Shown here: positions 21,954 to 34,359 of the stretch, in pieces
Layout: the number at the start of each line of letters is the position of its first letter
How positions within the stretch are numbered: the first letter of the stretch is position 1
NCBI GenBank assembly: GCA_001600095.1
Contig: BCIX01000001.1
Location: 930,001 to 994,000, forward strand
Source: Bullera alba
Taxonomy: Eukaryota; Basidiomycota; Tremellomycetes; Tremellales; Bulleraceae
Length of the DNA stretch: 64,000 nt
Direction: 5' to 3'
The notes under the pieces: model-generated
Database searches by the model: none
What the model was told of the DNA's origin: nothing
The model's input: the letters and a program-made list of their open reading frames with translations, nothing else
Translations under genes and position numbers: made by a program

Positions 21954-23559
21954 CTATACCGAGAGGGAATCGGATAAACTCCTCAATGGCGTCTCCCCGA
22001 ATCGCTTCCCGCCATCGGGTTTAGCCTCCAAAACCAGGCTTTGGTCCATGTCCGGTGTTGTCGCCTCATCTTCATCGTCGGTGGTCGCCTCTGTGTCTCC
22101 GGGAACGAGGGAGGACGCACTGCCATTGGGAGACATCGGTTCAGCGATGGATCCCTCGGCGTGATTGTTGATGTCGATCGTCAAGTTGGAGACCAAGTCG
22201 GTGATCGAGACGATTTCGGGAGAGCCAGATTGGATCAACAGCATCTCAGCCTTCATTCGCCTAGCGGATCGCTCCCTGTCGTTGGGGTGGGCAGCACCAT
22301 CGTGGACACCTTGCCAGATTCTAGAGTATTGTTCGCCTGTGGCCGAGGTCGAGAAGAAGACGCAGTCGTTCAAGTACTCGAGCAAATCTTTCTCGAGCTC
22401 GAGCTTTTCGGTCAGACCTCTTATCGATTCGACGACACCAGCTGGGAGAGGCGCGAACGATAGTAGTGACGGCATGTCGACGTCGTCTTTGGCTGCCTGG
22501 AACGGGAACGACTTGACTAGGGCGTTGAGGAGATGCTCGACAATGGCGACAATGCAAGCTGGGGTGTATCGACCTGGGCGAGAGTCAATAAACAAAGTTT
22601 CCATTTGAGACTCATGAACGCACCGTCCAGTCGCCACTCTATGGTCTCGGCGCCCCACGTGCCGAATGCGAACTCGAATCTCGGCTTGAGGCTGTACTCG
22701 GCCAGTCTCTTTCTCTCGGCCCGTGCACGAGATCGCTCTGATGTGTCGGTGTTGTTGTTCGTCGTCGACTTGGGCTTCATCATTGAAAGACTGGGCAGAG
22801 TGGTCATGGCTGACAGCGAGCTGATGGAGCCGAATGTGGTTCGACCACCGGTACCAGGGGATCCGCACGGGGTTGCGGCCGGGGTCAGGAAGAAGGGAGT
22901 GGGAGCGCTCAAATTGGGACACGGAAAGCCGCCTAGGGAGCCACCAAGGTTCAGCGAGTGACCTCAAGGCTATCCAATCTGCTCACCTTGAATGACGAGC
23001 TTTCTGATGGTACCTTGCCTAGCCCAGATCTCACCGGCAGAGATGATGGACGGATGCACGAGATGGGTGGAGAAGGTGAGTTGTTCGGTAGGGTCCGATG
23101 TGGCGTTCAACCTGTTGCCTTATCAGTAAGGTTCGCAAAGTGCTTAACCGTGACCACTGACCATCTGATCTCGACCGGATTGAAGGCCAGGAGGACCTCG
23201 GCCAGCGCGTCCATCCTGTCTTCAGAGTCTTGGACATGCTCCGCACCTCGAAGGGTGAGCACGACGACGTTGGGGAGGTAGATGTCTCCGCCAGTGCCAC
23301 TGTCAACATTGGCGGCAGGAAGGGAGATCTTCTTGACTCCATTGGCCTGGGCTTGTGCCTTGATCAGGTCTTTCGGGAACGCCTGGTGATGGGCGCCGTG
23401 GAGGTTGTCGAATTCGTGGTCAATGAAGCGGAGATCAATATCGAGGTGTTCGATGGATCTACCTTCAGTCGACGGGAGGCGGAAGATACCATTTGTGGGG
23501 TGGAAGAACTTTGACCAGTGGGTCAACGAGTCGACCTTTGCGGAAGTAGGAGTCGACAT
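21954..23559 (-). CDS. Conserved-looking protein of unknown function
   Basis: Four exons (23162-23559, 22987-23111, 22624-22932, 21954-22573) join to 483 residues. No signal peptide or membrane segment is obvious. The first 130 residues look folded (alternating hydrophobics, for example YLPNVVVLTLRGAEHV), and the segment FEFAFGTWGAETIEWRLDG also looks structured. Between them is a Ser/Thr/Pro linker. A helical region (ESIRGLTEKLELEKDLLEYL) follows. The C-terminus is acidic with TEATTDDEDEATTPD. I recognise no family. The start MSTPTSAKV is the first ATG in the exon frame. The intron phases all close properly, so it is a real gene with unknown role. Confidence 0.75.
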
Positions 23560-24380
23560 GATCCGTGAGTGGTGGAACGTAGTGCGCTGGAGACAAAGAC
23601 AGTGAAGAGGAGAGGATGTTGAGTCGGAGACGGTGATCGAGGCCGAAGTCGATTTTGAGCGGGGGAAGCACCTGGTTGCGTAGACCTAGGAAGAAAGGTA
23701 TTTGTGGTACCACGCGTAGCTATGCAAGCTCTGCTCAAAGGGGTAACCAAGAAGATCCGTTGCTTTGTTCTGGCAAAGGAGATCAAGGGGGGTCGATCCG
23801 GGGTAAGAAAAGGTGGCCGAGCTGGTCCGTCTGTTCGGTCTTTATAGCCGAGGAGGGGGCCAAGGATGACACTACCACTGGTTCGTTTTGAGGTGGTCAA
23901 CACGAGGTGGAGAAGTGTAAAACTGTTTTGGAAGCAGTAGTGATGGAAGATCTTTCTGAGAAGTGAGAAGTGATGGATGTGTTCGACCCCTTATAAGCTT
24001 TTAGCCCCAGTGCATCTTTATACCCATTCCCAATCCCGATTCGACTCGCACCTTCCTTCCTTGACCAACATAGAATCATGACCGAGCCATTGCCGAGCTC
24101 GTCATCAGCATCGACTGCGATATCGAGGGTCCCTTTCCTCTCCCTTCCCCCTTGAAAAGTGTTGGACGACCCAAACGCTCAGACCGCTCGACCTTGGTAC
24201 TAAGGGTCTCCCCCAAGCCCCGTCTCCATCAGGCCAAGTGCCGGCGGCATCGCCCCCGCCCCGTCCTCAGTCCGCGGGGAAGACGAGTTTCATCCCCAAG
24301 TGCCTGTGCATCGTGTGTGAGGGTAAAGATGGATTGGCGTCTGAAAGGAAGGGGTCGAAGGAGTGATGATCGATGACGTC

Positions 24381-24396
24381 GTGTGTGTGTGTGTGG
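24381..24396. repeat. (GT)n microsatellite
   Basis: A run of about eight GT units followed by two copies of GTGTGGACC. Intergenic. Confidence 0.85.
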
Positions 24397-24531
24397 ACCG
24401 TGTGGACCGTTTCATCCCTTTGCGTGCCTGGTGTTCAAGGATGTCAGCGGTTTTCACTCAGGGAAGCAGGAGGTTAGCTGCGATCCCGGCTGGGAAGGTG
24501 CCGAACATGGATGGCAGTGAGATGATCGACC

Positions 24532-24557
24532 TTCAACGTTTCAACGTTCAACGTTCA
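24532..24557. repeat. Short tandem repeat TTCAACGT-like, three copies
   Basis: Three near-identical TTCAACGT units in tandem followed by diverged copies (TTCAGCC, TTCAAAC). Intergenic, no function assigned. Confidence 0.65.
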
Positions 24558-24746
24558 GCCTTCAAACTTCCAAGGTTATTGTTGCGCACGGCAATCAAAG
24601 AACAGCGGCTCCAGACCGTGATAATGACACAATGCATCCACGACAATGGGTGGGAGAGACCTATAGTACATGAACAAAGCGAGTGTACTGCCTCGACCGA
24701 CCAGGACCGACCTTCGTTGGGTCGTCCATTCTGGCGCGAGACTAGC

Positions 24747-25839
24747 TTACACGAAGAAAGCGAGCCAGATGCTGCTGACGGCGGTCGCGGCCATGACGAT
24801 GTAGACTCCGGTGTAGACGCCCTTGATGGTGAGGCCTGAACTAGCGTTAGCGATGATCACAAAAAAAACACGCCTCGAGCCTCAGATGCGAAGGTTAATG
24901 TTCGGGGACGAGTCGCGGCTTGGGGCTGGTAGAGCCCAACAGGAGCTGCTCAGCAGAGAATCTGTTATGGCATGGGGCAACATAGAGCCGCCCCCTCCTG
25001 GCCAGCCGCTCCGACCGCTCCTCCAAACTCCTGCTGAATCCCCATAGCCCCAGATGTTCTCTGATCCTCGCCCATGCTTGAATCGATTGACCAAACTGCG
25101 ACTCACCAAATCCAGTGTCCCAAGCCAAATGCCTGATACCGTTGAACGTGTGGAAGGTGAATGGGACGGCGAAGACGAACTTGATACCGCCCTTGACCCA
25201 AGTCGGCAGACTGTGCACTAGCGAGATAAGGTGGGCCGAGTCGAGAGCGGGGTATAGTGGGTGGAAGAGGTAGACCAACGAAGCCGCGTATAGCACACCA
25301 GAGAGTCCCACTCCGGTGATTCGGTTGAAGATCGATGGGTACCATGTGAGCTGACCCAGCAAGTCAGCACTAGACTTTGGGATTATATGTGCTATCGCAC
25401 GGACTTACCTGGGGCTGGTAGATGCTCAAGTGGGGACTGTTAGGTCGGTGCAATCGCTGAGCGTTCAACAGAGCGATGTTCTCTTGAGGGGTCATTTTGG
25501 TCGTTGGCGTAGCGCTGCTTGACGAGCTGGCCCATCGCTTGGCACCAGGAGCGAGAATTGGGTACGTCGACTTGAGCATACATGATCGCAGAGCGGGGGC
25601 TGAAGTATTGATCAGTATGACTCGTTCAGTCGATACGATCGCGCGAGCTGTTCGAGCTGAATATAGACACAGTGACCTTCGATGACAGGACGCGTTCTGC
25701 CTCTGCCATCGGCACAACTCCCCTCGCTCATCGTCTACCCTCCTTGCTTGACGGCCACAGGACCAAAGTACAGTTGTCGAATCCACTCACCTTGTCCAAC
25801 GGTGAACAGCGTTCTTCGGGTCAAGTTGTTCAAAGACAT
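24747..25839 (-). CDS. SDH3: Succinate dehydrogenase cytochrome b560 subunit
   Basis: Four exons (25791-25839, 25409-25599, 25107-25350, 24747-24835) give 190 residues, a normal SdhC length. Family motifs are present: RPNSPHLSIYQPQ, then WYPSIFNRITGVGLSG, then FTFHTFNGIRHLAWD, where the His residues include the heme b ligand region. Three membrane segments follow the usual pattern, the last (YTGVYIVMAATAVSSIWLAF) in exon 4. The N-terminus (MSLNNLTRRTLFTVGQ, then a Ser/Ala/Arg stretch) fits a mitochondrial presequence. The protein anchors complex II in the inner membrane and forms the ubiquinone site. The third intron (24836-25106, 271 nt) is unusually long for this window. Confidence 0.93.
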
Positions 25840-26406
25840 TTCGGCTGGATTCTTCAAATTATATCGATCCTCGCGATCTTCTTCCCTCTGCGCTATCTGA
25901 TCACTTGATTCTCGCCTGTTGTGATGCTCTCCTCAGTCGATGTCGTCGTTACGTCCTCTTGAATCACGAAGTCAATGTAGACGTTTGGTTATAGCAACTG
26001 ACAAGCCAGCTGTAGGTGTCCTCGAGCTGACGATGGTAAACGACCTGATTCGCCGGTTGGCGCGGAACCAATCGCCTCGTTCGTCCGAACATAACCGAGT
26101 GTGGCGGCGAGTTGCGACCCGGTCAAGATCTGCCTGCAGGTGACCTCCTGGTGCATGCCAATATGGTGCTGGAGGTCTTGGTATACGTTTGATACATACA
26201 AGTGAGCCACGAACGATGCAGAAATGAACTTTTATATTACTCGTACTCTACGTAGCACAATCGGCTTCGCGCCTCAAGCACGATGAGGTCGGAAATCCAG
26301 ATCACTGGAATCGTCTTCCGCCTAGGTCACTCAGCCTCTCCACAGGTCACCAGGTCCGTCAATGCTGATGGACTGATTGATGCACGAATCCCTCTCCTTT
26401 GGCCTC
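25840..26406. promoter_or_regulatory. Intergenic: SDH3 promoter side and VAC8 3' side
   Basis: 567 bp between two leftward genes. No coding signal or recognised element beyond AT-rich stretches near 26225-26250. Confidence 0.35.
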
Positions 26407-28762
26407 TCACTTGCCCCCGCTCAGTGCCCTGTGGACGCTAGCTCGTAGAGCGGCATGATCTGATCCCTGGCTGCCAACATGAGCGCCGGCATCCTCGCCC
26501 CGGCTTTTGTTGGAGAACTTGGACTCTTCACCACCTCCGCCCTCCGTGAGGTCAAGTATCCTCCTGGCCAACGAGGCGATCTCGCCTTCGCCATCTCCAT
26601 CCATGCCCTCGTCGTCGAACTCGTCGTCCGAACCATCGCCTCCACCTTCATGTCCCCGTCCGGAAGGAGGGGGCGATGATGCCAACTGACGGATCGAGTT
26701 GATCAGGATTGGTGACGAACGGATGTTGTTGGTCAATTGATCGTCTTCAGCCTCCAGCAGCTGGACAATGGTCTGAGTCGCTCGGTCAGCGCCCTATCGA
26801 TACCACTAGTTGAGACTACACTTACCCAAACAGCAATGTGCTGGAACGTTATGTCGGCACTACCCAAGAATCTAACCAGATACGCATGCAGTCCACCGTC
26901 GGGCTTGTTCCAGACCTGGTTGAATGGCGCATAGTCTTCCGCGGCTGCGAAGGAATGAGCTGATGGCCACCAAGAGAGATCACGAATAGCTCACCTTTGG
27001 AGGACAGGTTGCCTAGCGCAGCAGCAGAGTTCCCTTGCACTTCCACACTGGGCGAATTGGTGAGCGGAATGAGAACTTCGCAAATCCCCATCTCCAACAA
27101 CTGGGGTTTCAGGTCGTCTAACCCGTTTCGTCAGTTCTTTCCAGTTTGCGGCTAGGTGTAGCTCACCACTCAATGCCAGTACGGCAACACAAGCCGTCAT
27201 CTCGCTCTGTACCGCCAGGGGGACTTGCAAGACGAGATCCTTGATCCTCTCGACAGCTCCGGCCTCTACAATGGCGCCCTTGTTCCTTTCCGAGCTCGCA
27301 GCCAAGTTCCGCAGAGTGGAGATGGCGTGGCACTGCACTTCCTCGTTTTCGTCGAAGGATAGCAGCTCGATGAGGGGTTGCAAAAAGCCAGAGTCGATGA
27401 TTGGCGACTCGTTGGCGGGGTGAATTGACACGTTCCGGACACAAGCGGCCGCAGACAGGATGAGGGGGAGGTACGATGAATGCAGTAGTCGAAGAAGTGG
27501 ACGCAGACCATCGGCTTTGACGATCTCTAACTGGTATTTCTCTGCAAAGGCTCGTCAGATAAAGTCCCAAATCAAGCCCGAAGAGCTAGACATACCGTCA
27601 CTGGCCAAGTTCCTCAAGGCCAAAGCCGCCTGGCATTGCACTTTCAAACTCTGACTGTCCATCAGAGCCACGAGACTCTGTACGAGTTTCGGCTCAGACG
27701 ACGCTAGCTTCTTTCGGTTGGTACCTACAACATGATCAGCTTGAGAAACGATAGGCCCGACTTTTCAGCTGGTTTGTGCTCACCATCAACAGCGATGTTG
27801 CTCAGGGCGGTGGTACAGTAATACTGCACGTCGGTGTCGGGCGAGTTGAGCAGACTGACCAGGACTGGAATAGCTCCGGCATTCACAAGCTGCTGTCGGT
27901 TCTCATCTGCCCAACGGTCAGCAGGCTGAATCATGTGCCTCTCAGGGCAGCGTTACTCACCCGAATGGGTCATGTTGAGCAGAGCACCAGTAGCATTTCT
28001 CTGAACTCTCATATCCTTGGACTTCGCCAGCCTAGTGAGGGGGACGAGCGCACCGGACTTGGCGATCTGCGTCTTGTTCTCATCTACAATGCCGTCTTCA
28101 GCTACCTTCGGGTATTAAGCGGCTGATTGTTACTGACCATGAGTTGCCAGGTTGGTGACGCATCCCACGGCGTTGCACTGAACCTCAACGTTCGGACTCA
28201 GCATCTGCCTGATCAGAGGCTCCAGTCCGCCCAGGGACACGATGAGGAGTTTGTTCTCGGCTATGAAGAATGGTAAGCTTCGTCTAGCAATATTACAAGT
28301 CCAGCTTACCATTGACAGCGAGATTTCCCAGAGCTGCACTGGCGGCTCGCTGAACTTCGTGATCGTGACTTGTGAGGAGATACAGCACTGGATCCAGGGT
28401 ATCCCTCCCGACTTCTCTCACTTCCTTCTCTGTGATCTCTGCAAACGCCAGAGCGGCCGAGCGTTGGAGATCGACATTGTCAGAGAACGATAAGGTGGTG
28501 AGAGCAGCGAGTGGGGAGCCAGTGAAGAAGTTTGTTGTTTGGCGGTCTATAAGGCACATTAGCTGCCGGTGACAGGAACCGGTGCTCATGTTGACCCACT
28601 CTCGAGGTATTGCAGTAGGTCCGCTACAGCTTCACGTTCATTCTCCAGCAACAATGGCTCATAGGCGTTCTTTCGACGCGCACCACCTTTCAGTCTGCTG
28701 TCAGCAAAACCCTCTACGCTGGATGATGACCGCTTACAGCAGCTACTGCATGCTCCACCCAT
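26407..28762 (-). CDS. VAC8: Vacuolar armadillo-repeat protein Vac8
   Basis: About ten exons, roughly 620-640 residues. The N-terminus [10 protein letters not shown] is an SH4-type anchor: Gly2 for N-myristoylation and Cys5, Cys8 and Cys9 for palmitoylation, which places it on the vacuole membrane. It is followed by an array of about eleven armadillo repeats, many on their own exons. Typical repeat cores are [60 protein letters not shown] and [15 protein letters not shown]. The C-terminus is an acidic Gly/Ser/Asp tail. Vac8 works in vacuole inheritance, nucleus-vacuole junctions and selective autophagy (known for the yeast protein). Exon 1 appears to end at a GTGGGT donor, with exon 2 starting [10 protein letters not shown]. 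Confidence 0.95.
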
Positions 28763-29227
28763 CGTGCTGTGCTAAGTGCAGGTTGAAAAAGGCGAATGGT
28801 ACCGGAAACGAAGATGGGGTTGGAGGTCAGGATAAAGGAATAGCTGTTGATCTGTTGATGCGCCTGCGTTCCGTCGCGTCGGGAGAGTGCGGTCGTATGT
28901 CGGGTGACAGGAGGCGGGACTGCCTGAAAGAGGAACTGGTGAGGTATTTAACGAAGAGACCGGATGGCTACGACTACTGCTGACCAGATTGACTGCCAAT
29001 GAAATGGATGTATGGCTACAGCGCGTCAGAGGGGCCGGGAACAACAACGCCAGCTAGCTGCAGCAGGTGATCCACGCAGCGCTCGAGAGGAACGGCGATT
29101 TACAGTGTGGCAGTGGCAATATTTGATCCCGTCGCATCATACGGAAGTGTTCCAAGGTAACGGCTTGTGACGGGAACATTGGGGACAGCTCACAGTTGTC
29201 TCGGAGCATACTGCAGTCACAGCAAGC
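28763..29227. promoter_or_regulatory. Divergent promoter, VAC8 / MMTAG2-like
   Basis: 465 bp between divergent starts. No gene. It should contain both promoters; no TATA box stands out. Confidence 0.4.
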
Positions 29228-30358
29228 ATGTACGACGGACCAGTTAGAGGAGGTGAGCTAGATTTCCGCTCGTGTGCGAACGACGTCCAAGCTGACACCT
29301 TCCATTAGGAACGCGAGGAGGTGCTGGAGAGTTCCGATGGTCTGCAGTGAAGGACGACAAAGACAGAGGTGAGTGGGAGTCTTTCGGGCTTGCAGAATGG
29401 GTACCACGACTGTTCAGAGCAAATACTTGCTCTATACTCAGTCGGACGTGATGCCTACACTTGACTCCGACACAATGCCTTTTGCCGAGCTGTACTGACC
29501 CATTTCTGGCTAGAGAACTACCTGGGTCACTCGGTCAACGCGCCTCAAGGTCGGTGGCAGAACAACAAGGATATCCACTGGTACACCCGTGATAAAGATG
29601 AGAGTGATACTGAGAAGGCCGCCCGAGAGAGGATGGAGGAGATTAAACGGTTGAAAGAGGCAGAGGCGGAGGCTTTGAGTATAGCATTGGGCAACCCGCC
29701 AAAGAAGAAGCTCGAGGATGGCGCTGGGGGAGAAGGAAGCGGAAGCAACAGCATTCCTGTCAACAAAGAGCTAGACGAAGCTGAGAAAGAGGCCAAGAGG
29801 AAGGAAAAGCTGTGAGTGACCCGATCACCACGAGACGACTTGGCGTGGCAGCCACTGGCTTGTCGTACTCGTGCAGCTGGCCGGTTGACGTCCTTTGCTA
29901 GGCCACAGAGCTGATGATAACTCAGGTTGCGGAAGGAGCAACGCGATTTGAAACGAGTCGAAAAGGAGATCAGGCGGGAAGAGAAAGAGCGAGCCAAGGA
30001 GGAGCGGCGGTCTATGAAGCGAGAGTCGCGGCACGATTCCAGAGATCGCGACGAGAGACGATACAGGGACGATAGATCACGGTCCAGGGATAGGGAGCGA
30101 GTGAGGGACAGAAGCGAGAGGAGACACGACGACTATGACGATAGACGACGGGAAAAGAGCTATGATCGGAGTCGGGATGAGCCCAGGAAAGAAGGCGGCA
30201 TCCGAGGGCACGATCGTCGGTATCCTGAGGATCGCGATAACGACAGGAATGACAGGAGCAGAAGGGATGACCGACCGAGAGACGATCGGGAGAGGATACC
30301 GAGGCCCAGATCAAGGTCGCCGAAGCGGGAGAGGTCACACAGCCCTCGCCGCCGCTGA
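29228..30358 (+). CDS. MMTAG2-family RS-rich protein
   Basis: Four exons (29228-29252, 29309-29368, 29514-29811, 29926-30358) give 271 residues. The N-terminus MYDGPVRGGTRGGAGEFRW, then DRENYLGHSVNAPQGRWQ and KDIHWYTRDK, matches the conserved head of the multiple-myeloma-tumour-associated protein 2 family. A charged coiled-coil middle (E/K-rich) leads to an Arg-Asp, Arg-Glu and Arg-Ser tail ending in RSRSPKRERSHSPRRR. Such tails are typical of nuclear speckle or splicing-related proteins. The family's molecular role is not established. The first exon is 25 nt. Confidence 0.88.
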
Positions 30359-30763
30359 ACAGAGACCATGCATTGTTTTATCCTGATCATGGCCTCCGAC
30401 CAGCTCTCTACCCGTACATGCTGGCCATACCTGTTCTGCCTGTTGTCTATACCCGCGCAGGGTTGCGCTCGACTTGCAGATCGATACGCCAAAGGCCCAC
30501 AGTGGCCGCCGCGACAGGCCGCGACCCGCCACGTTCGGGCGGCGAAGACGGTGACGCGGTTCGAATATCGTCACTAGCCTCGGCCGTTTGTTTTCGCTTT
30601 GGGTCAAGCAGCAAGCAGTGCTGAGTTGAGAACAGTACTGTAGTAGCTATAACTCCCACCTCGTCTCACAACATCAAACTTGCGTCTACAACACAGCAGA
30701 AGCTCGGATAATTGTTGGGCGCCTCACAAAAACCTTTCTTATTCAACCCATTGATCAGACGCC
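30359..30763. promoter_or_regulatory. Intergenic: SVF1 promoter side
   Basis: 405 bp between two rightward genes. No coding signal; GC-rich repeats of GGCCGCGAC near 30505-30530. Confidence 0.35.
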
Positions 30764-32489
30764 ATGTCCTGGTTCAGGTAAGCTTAGTCCTCTCGATCGT
30801 CGGCAGCTTGCTAACTCGTTCCCAGCTCGAGGAGCGAGAGCTCGGCTCCTGTTCAGAACTTCTACCCTGTCACCTCTTCGCTCTCGGGGTATGGTAAACT
30901 CACAGACAAGGACACTGAGGTGGGTACAGTTTGTCAGAATTCTGTTGCCACTATGCCCGCCGGCGTATGCTGATATCCATCTGCAGTGGACGTGTGCTAG
31001 CAACCGAGGATTCCAGACCGAGACGCAGATCTGGTACAGTCTACTCGCCGATGGGTCGTTCACTATCACCCAGGTCATTTGGTCTTACACTGGGTGAGCA
31101 ACCGAATCCCCGATGGAACACCATCTACAGACAATGCACTGGAGAGAGGCGGCGTTGACACGGAGTGTAGTATCTTCTTGATCCCGGCCACTGCCCAATT
31201 CACCTTCAAGCACTACAACCCGAAGACCAAGGAGATCACCTGGAAGAGTATCAACGCTTCCAACTTCAAGGCAAACGGTCGAGCGTGCAAGTCGGACGAG
31301 TTGGTGAGTCAGCTTTCTATTCTCCCTCCGGTCCAAGCTGATATCCTATCGTACTTAGGAAATCCGACACACTGGTAACGCTGCCGGAGAGGAGGTCTAC
31401 ACCGTTGTCGGATCGCTAGACAAGAAGGTCCAGTTATCCCTCACTTTCACCAAACCCGCCAGCGCCCCAGGCTTCAAGTACGGTGATGGACCGGATGGAG
31501 GCTTCTCCACATTTGGCAAAGACAGGGAAGATGGCAAGCGGGACGGTATCGTTATTCAGTGAGGGACCCTGATCCATGAATGGAGCGTGGAGTAATCCTG
31601 ACACACGTCTAGCCGGTTCCACCCATTGGTCAAGAGCACTGGTTCCGCTATTCTCGATGGCAAAGTGGTCGACTTCACCGGCGAAGCCATGTTCGTTGCT
31701 GCCATCCAGGGCATGAGGCCAGACAACGTGAGTGAAATGCGTAGACTTCGATAGCAACGCTAAGTCGATCACGTCTTTAGGTCGCGTCGAAGTGGAACTT
31801 TGCGTTCTTCACAACGGGCGTGGGAGCTGCCGACAGCAAGCTCGGCGATGTCAGAGCCGTTCAGATGGAGCTGGAGACGACAGTGAGTGAACCCGGTCAG
31901 ATGTCGAACGCATCATGTTGACAAGACCAGGACGCATACGGACCCAAGGGCGCCAACTCCGGAAGATCAAAGGTCAACATTGGTGCCGTATACACGAGCA
32001 ACAACCAGTCACCGCTGACCGTCGTTGGCGAGACCTCGCATTCGGATCCCAGCGCTTACCCCAAGAGCGGGTCAAGCTCGGAGCTGTCCACTGCCAAGCA
32101 CCTCACCTCGGCGAAGGACGACCAGACTGGTTACGTGGTGCCTACATCAATTGAATTTGAGTGGAAGGGTCCACGAGTCGACGGCAAGGGACAAGCCGGC
32201 GCAAAAGTCAATGTCGGCAAGCTCGGTGTTCAAGTCTTCGACGGTGGTCTGATCGAAAAGGTCGATGTGCTCGCTGAGATTCCTTTCGTGATCAAGAAGG
32301 CTCTCGCCGCTGTGACAGGTACAAAGCCTTATGTCTACCAGGTAGGTCTCGGTCATCAGAAGCGATGCCGTTCGTGGCTGATTGCTTCCGCAGTACCTTA
32401 ACCCTGCTACACTCGAGGTCACGCTCGATGAGGAGAAGACTTCAGTTCAAGGCTTCTTGTTCAACGAGGCGTCTTTCGTGTCAAACTAG
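30764..32489 (+). CDS. SVF1: Survival factor 1 (Svf1)
   Basis: Nine exons (30764-30777, 30826-30919, 30987-31093, 31171-31303, 31359-31558, 31613-31727, 31781-31882, 31931-32341, 32394-32489) give 423 residues. Diagnostic segments are WTCASNRGFQTETQIWY near residue 40, AQFTFKHYNPKTKEITWKS, HRFHPLVKSTGSAILDGKVV and the C-terminal KPYVYQYLNPATLEVTLDEE. These fit the Svf1 family of two lipocalin-like beta-barrel domains. Yeast Svf1 promotes survival in oxidative stress and, by recent work, carries ceramide from ER to Golgi via an N-terminal amphipathic helix. Here the N-terminus MSWFSSRSESSAPV is in the right place for such a helix. The first exon is 14 nt. Confidence 0.9.
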
Positions 32490-33088
32490 TCGACTCGTCG
32501 AGTACAGATCGATCCAGGATGACAGGATCAGCCTCGGCCTCAGCTCTTTACGCTCCAGTGCTCCACCCTCTCTGCATGTGTACGTGTTCTTCAGTAGTGT
32601 TAAGATCTTAATGTAGCTGGTCCAGATCGCCAGATGAGGTGTTATGCAATAATGCGACGGTATTAATACTGTAGCTGTGTGTACAGACCCGTACATAGAG
32701 TCTTGAGTGAGGACTCGACGCATGCAGGTGTGTGAGCAGCCAGCAGCAGAGAGCAGCAGCCAGCATGCAACGCATGCACCTGCACGCACCGGTAGTCGGC
32801 AGGTCGAGCGGTGCTTGAAAAGTGCCACATTGCGTCCCTGATTAACCCAAGTGAGGGGATTTCGAAACGCCGCAGGAAACTCCGGGCGAATTCGTCGTTC
32901 GCCCTCCTGGCCGCTCCCCGTCCGCCCGTCGCTCGCTCACTCTCGCGGATCTTGACATCGAAATTCGAGGTCGAGGTTGGTTCTTGTATCTGTTCGACAA
33001 CCAACTACTCGGGCAACGTGAGTACGGGAAGAGCTGGAGATCGAGAGTGGACACTGATCAAGTTGCTTGTTGCGTTTGTTTCAACAGG
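32490..33088. promoter_or_regulatory. Promoter region of ubiquitin-eL40
   Basis: 599 bp between two rightward genes. It contains a CAGCAG/CAGCC-rich patch at about 32739-32775 flanked by GCATGCA words, and a CT-rich pyrimidine stretch (about 32895-32950) before the start, typical of ribosomal protein promoters. No gene. Confidence 0.4.
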
Positions 33089-34070
<982 letters not shown>

Positions 34071-34359
34071 AGGAGTTCACGAGTGCCTTTACCGGTGACT
34101 TGTATGGGGATAGTCGAGGTCATTGAGCGCTACAACGAACAAGACAGCCGAGTTGTCGTTAGCCCTTTGAATGTATTTCCTTTTCCGCAGAACTTGGGCC
34201 ACTGGTCGTGGCACGCCTTGAGGAGCAAAGAGCAGACAGTCTCTACGCGGTTGACCCGGCCATATGACATGGTGAATACATGGTCGTCGGTGTTACGAGT
34301 ACAATCATACTTCATCTGCCTTGTAAGCAGTCGTTTCAACGCAATCTACTCTAGCAACT
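34071..34359. other. Convergent 3' gap
   Basis: 289 bp between convergent stops. No coding or RNA signal. Confidence 0.35.

Larger units (their letters stand above)
23560..24746. other. Intergenic region, 1.2 kb
   Basis: Holds the upstream region of the unknown gene at 21954-23559 and the 3' side of the succinate dehydrogenase gene. A TATA-like CTTTATAC near 24016 and a CT-rich stretch precede an ATG at 24078, but the frame there closes after 25 codons. A TG microsatellite (24381-24396) and a TTCAACGT repeat (about 24532-24557) lie further right. No supported gene. Confidence 0.45.

Noticed and set aside
24078..24366. Small secreted or regulatory gene starting MTEPLPSSSSAS
   Set aside because: Promoter-like sequence precedes it, but the frame closes after 25 codons. 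The only GT sites that could join it to the Pro/Cys-rich frame at 24211-24366 are poor donors, and no motif is recognised.
30500..30590. tRNA T-arm-like GCGGTTCGAATATCG
   Set aside because: No matching acceptor stem, D-arm or anticodon stem can be folded around it.
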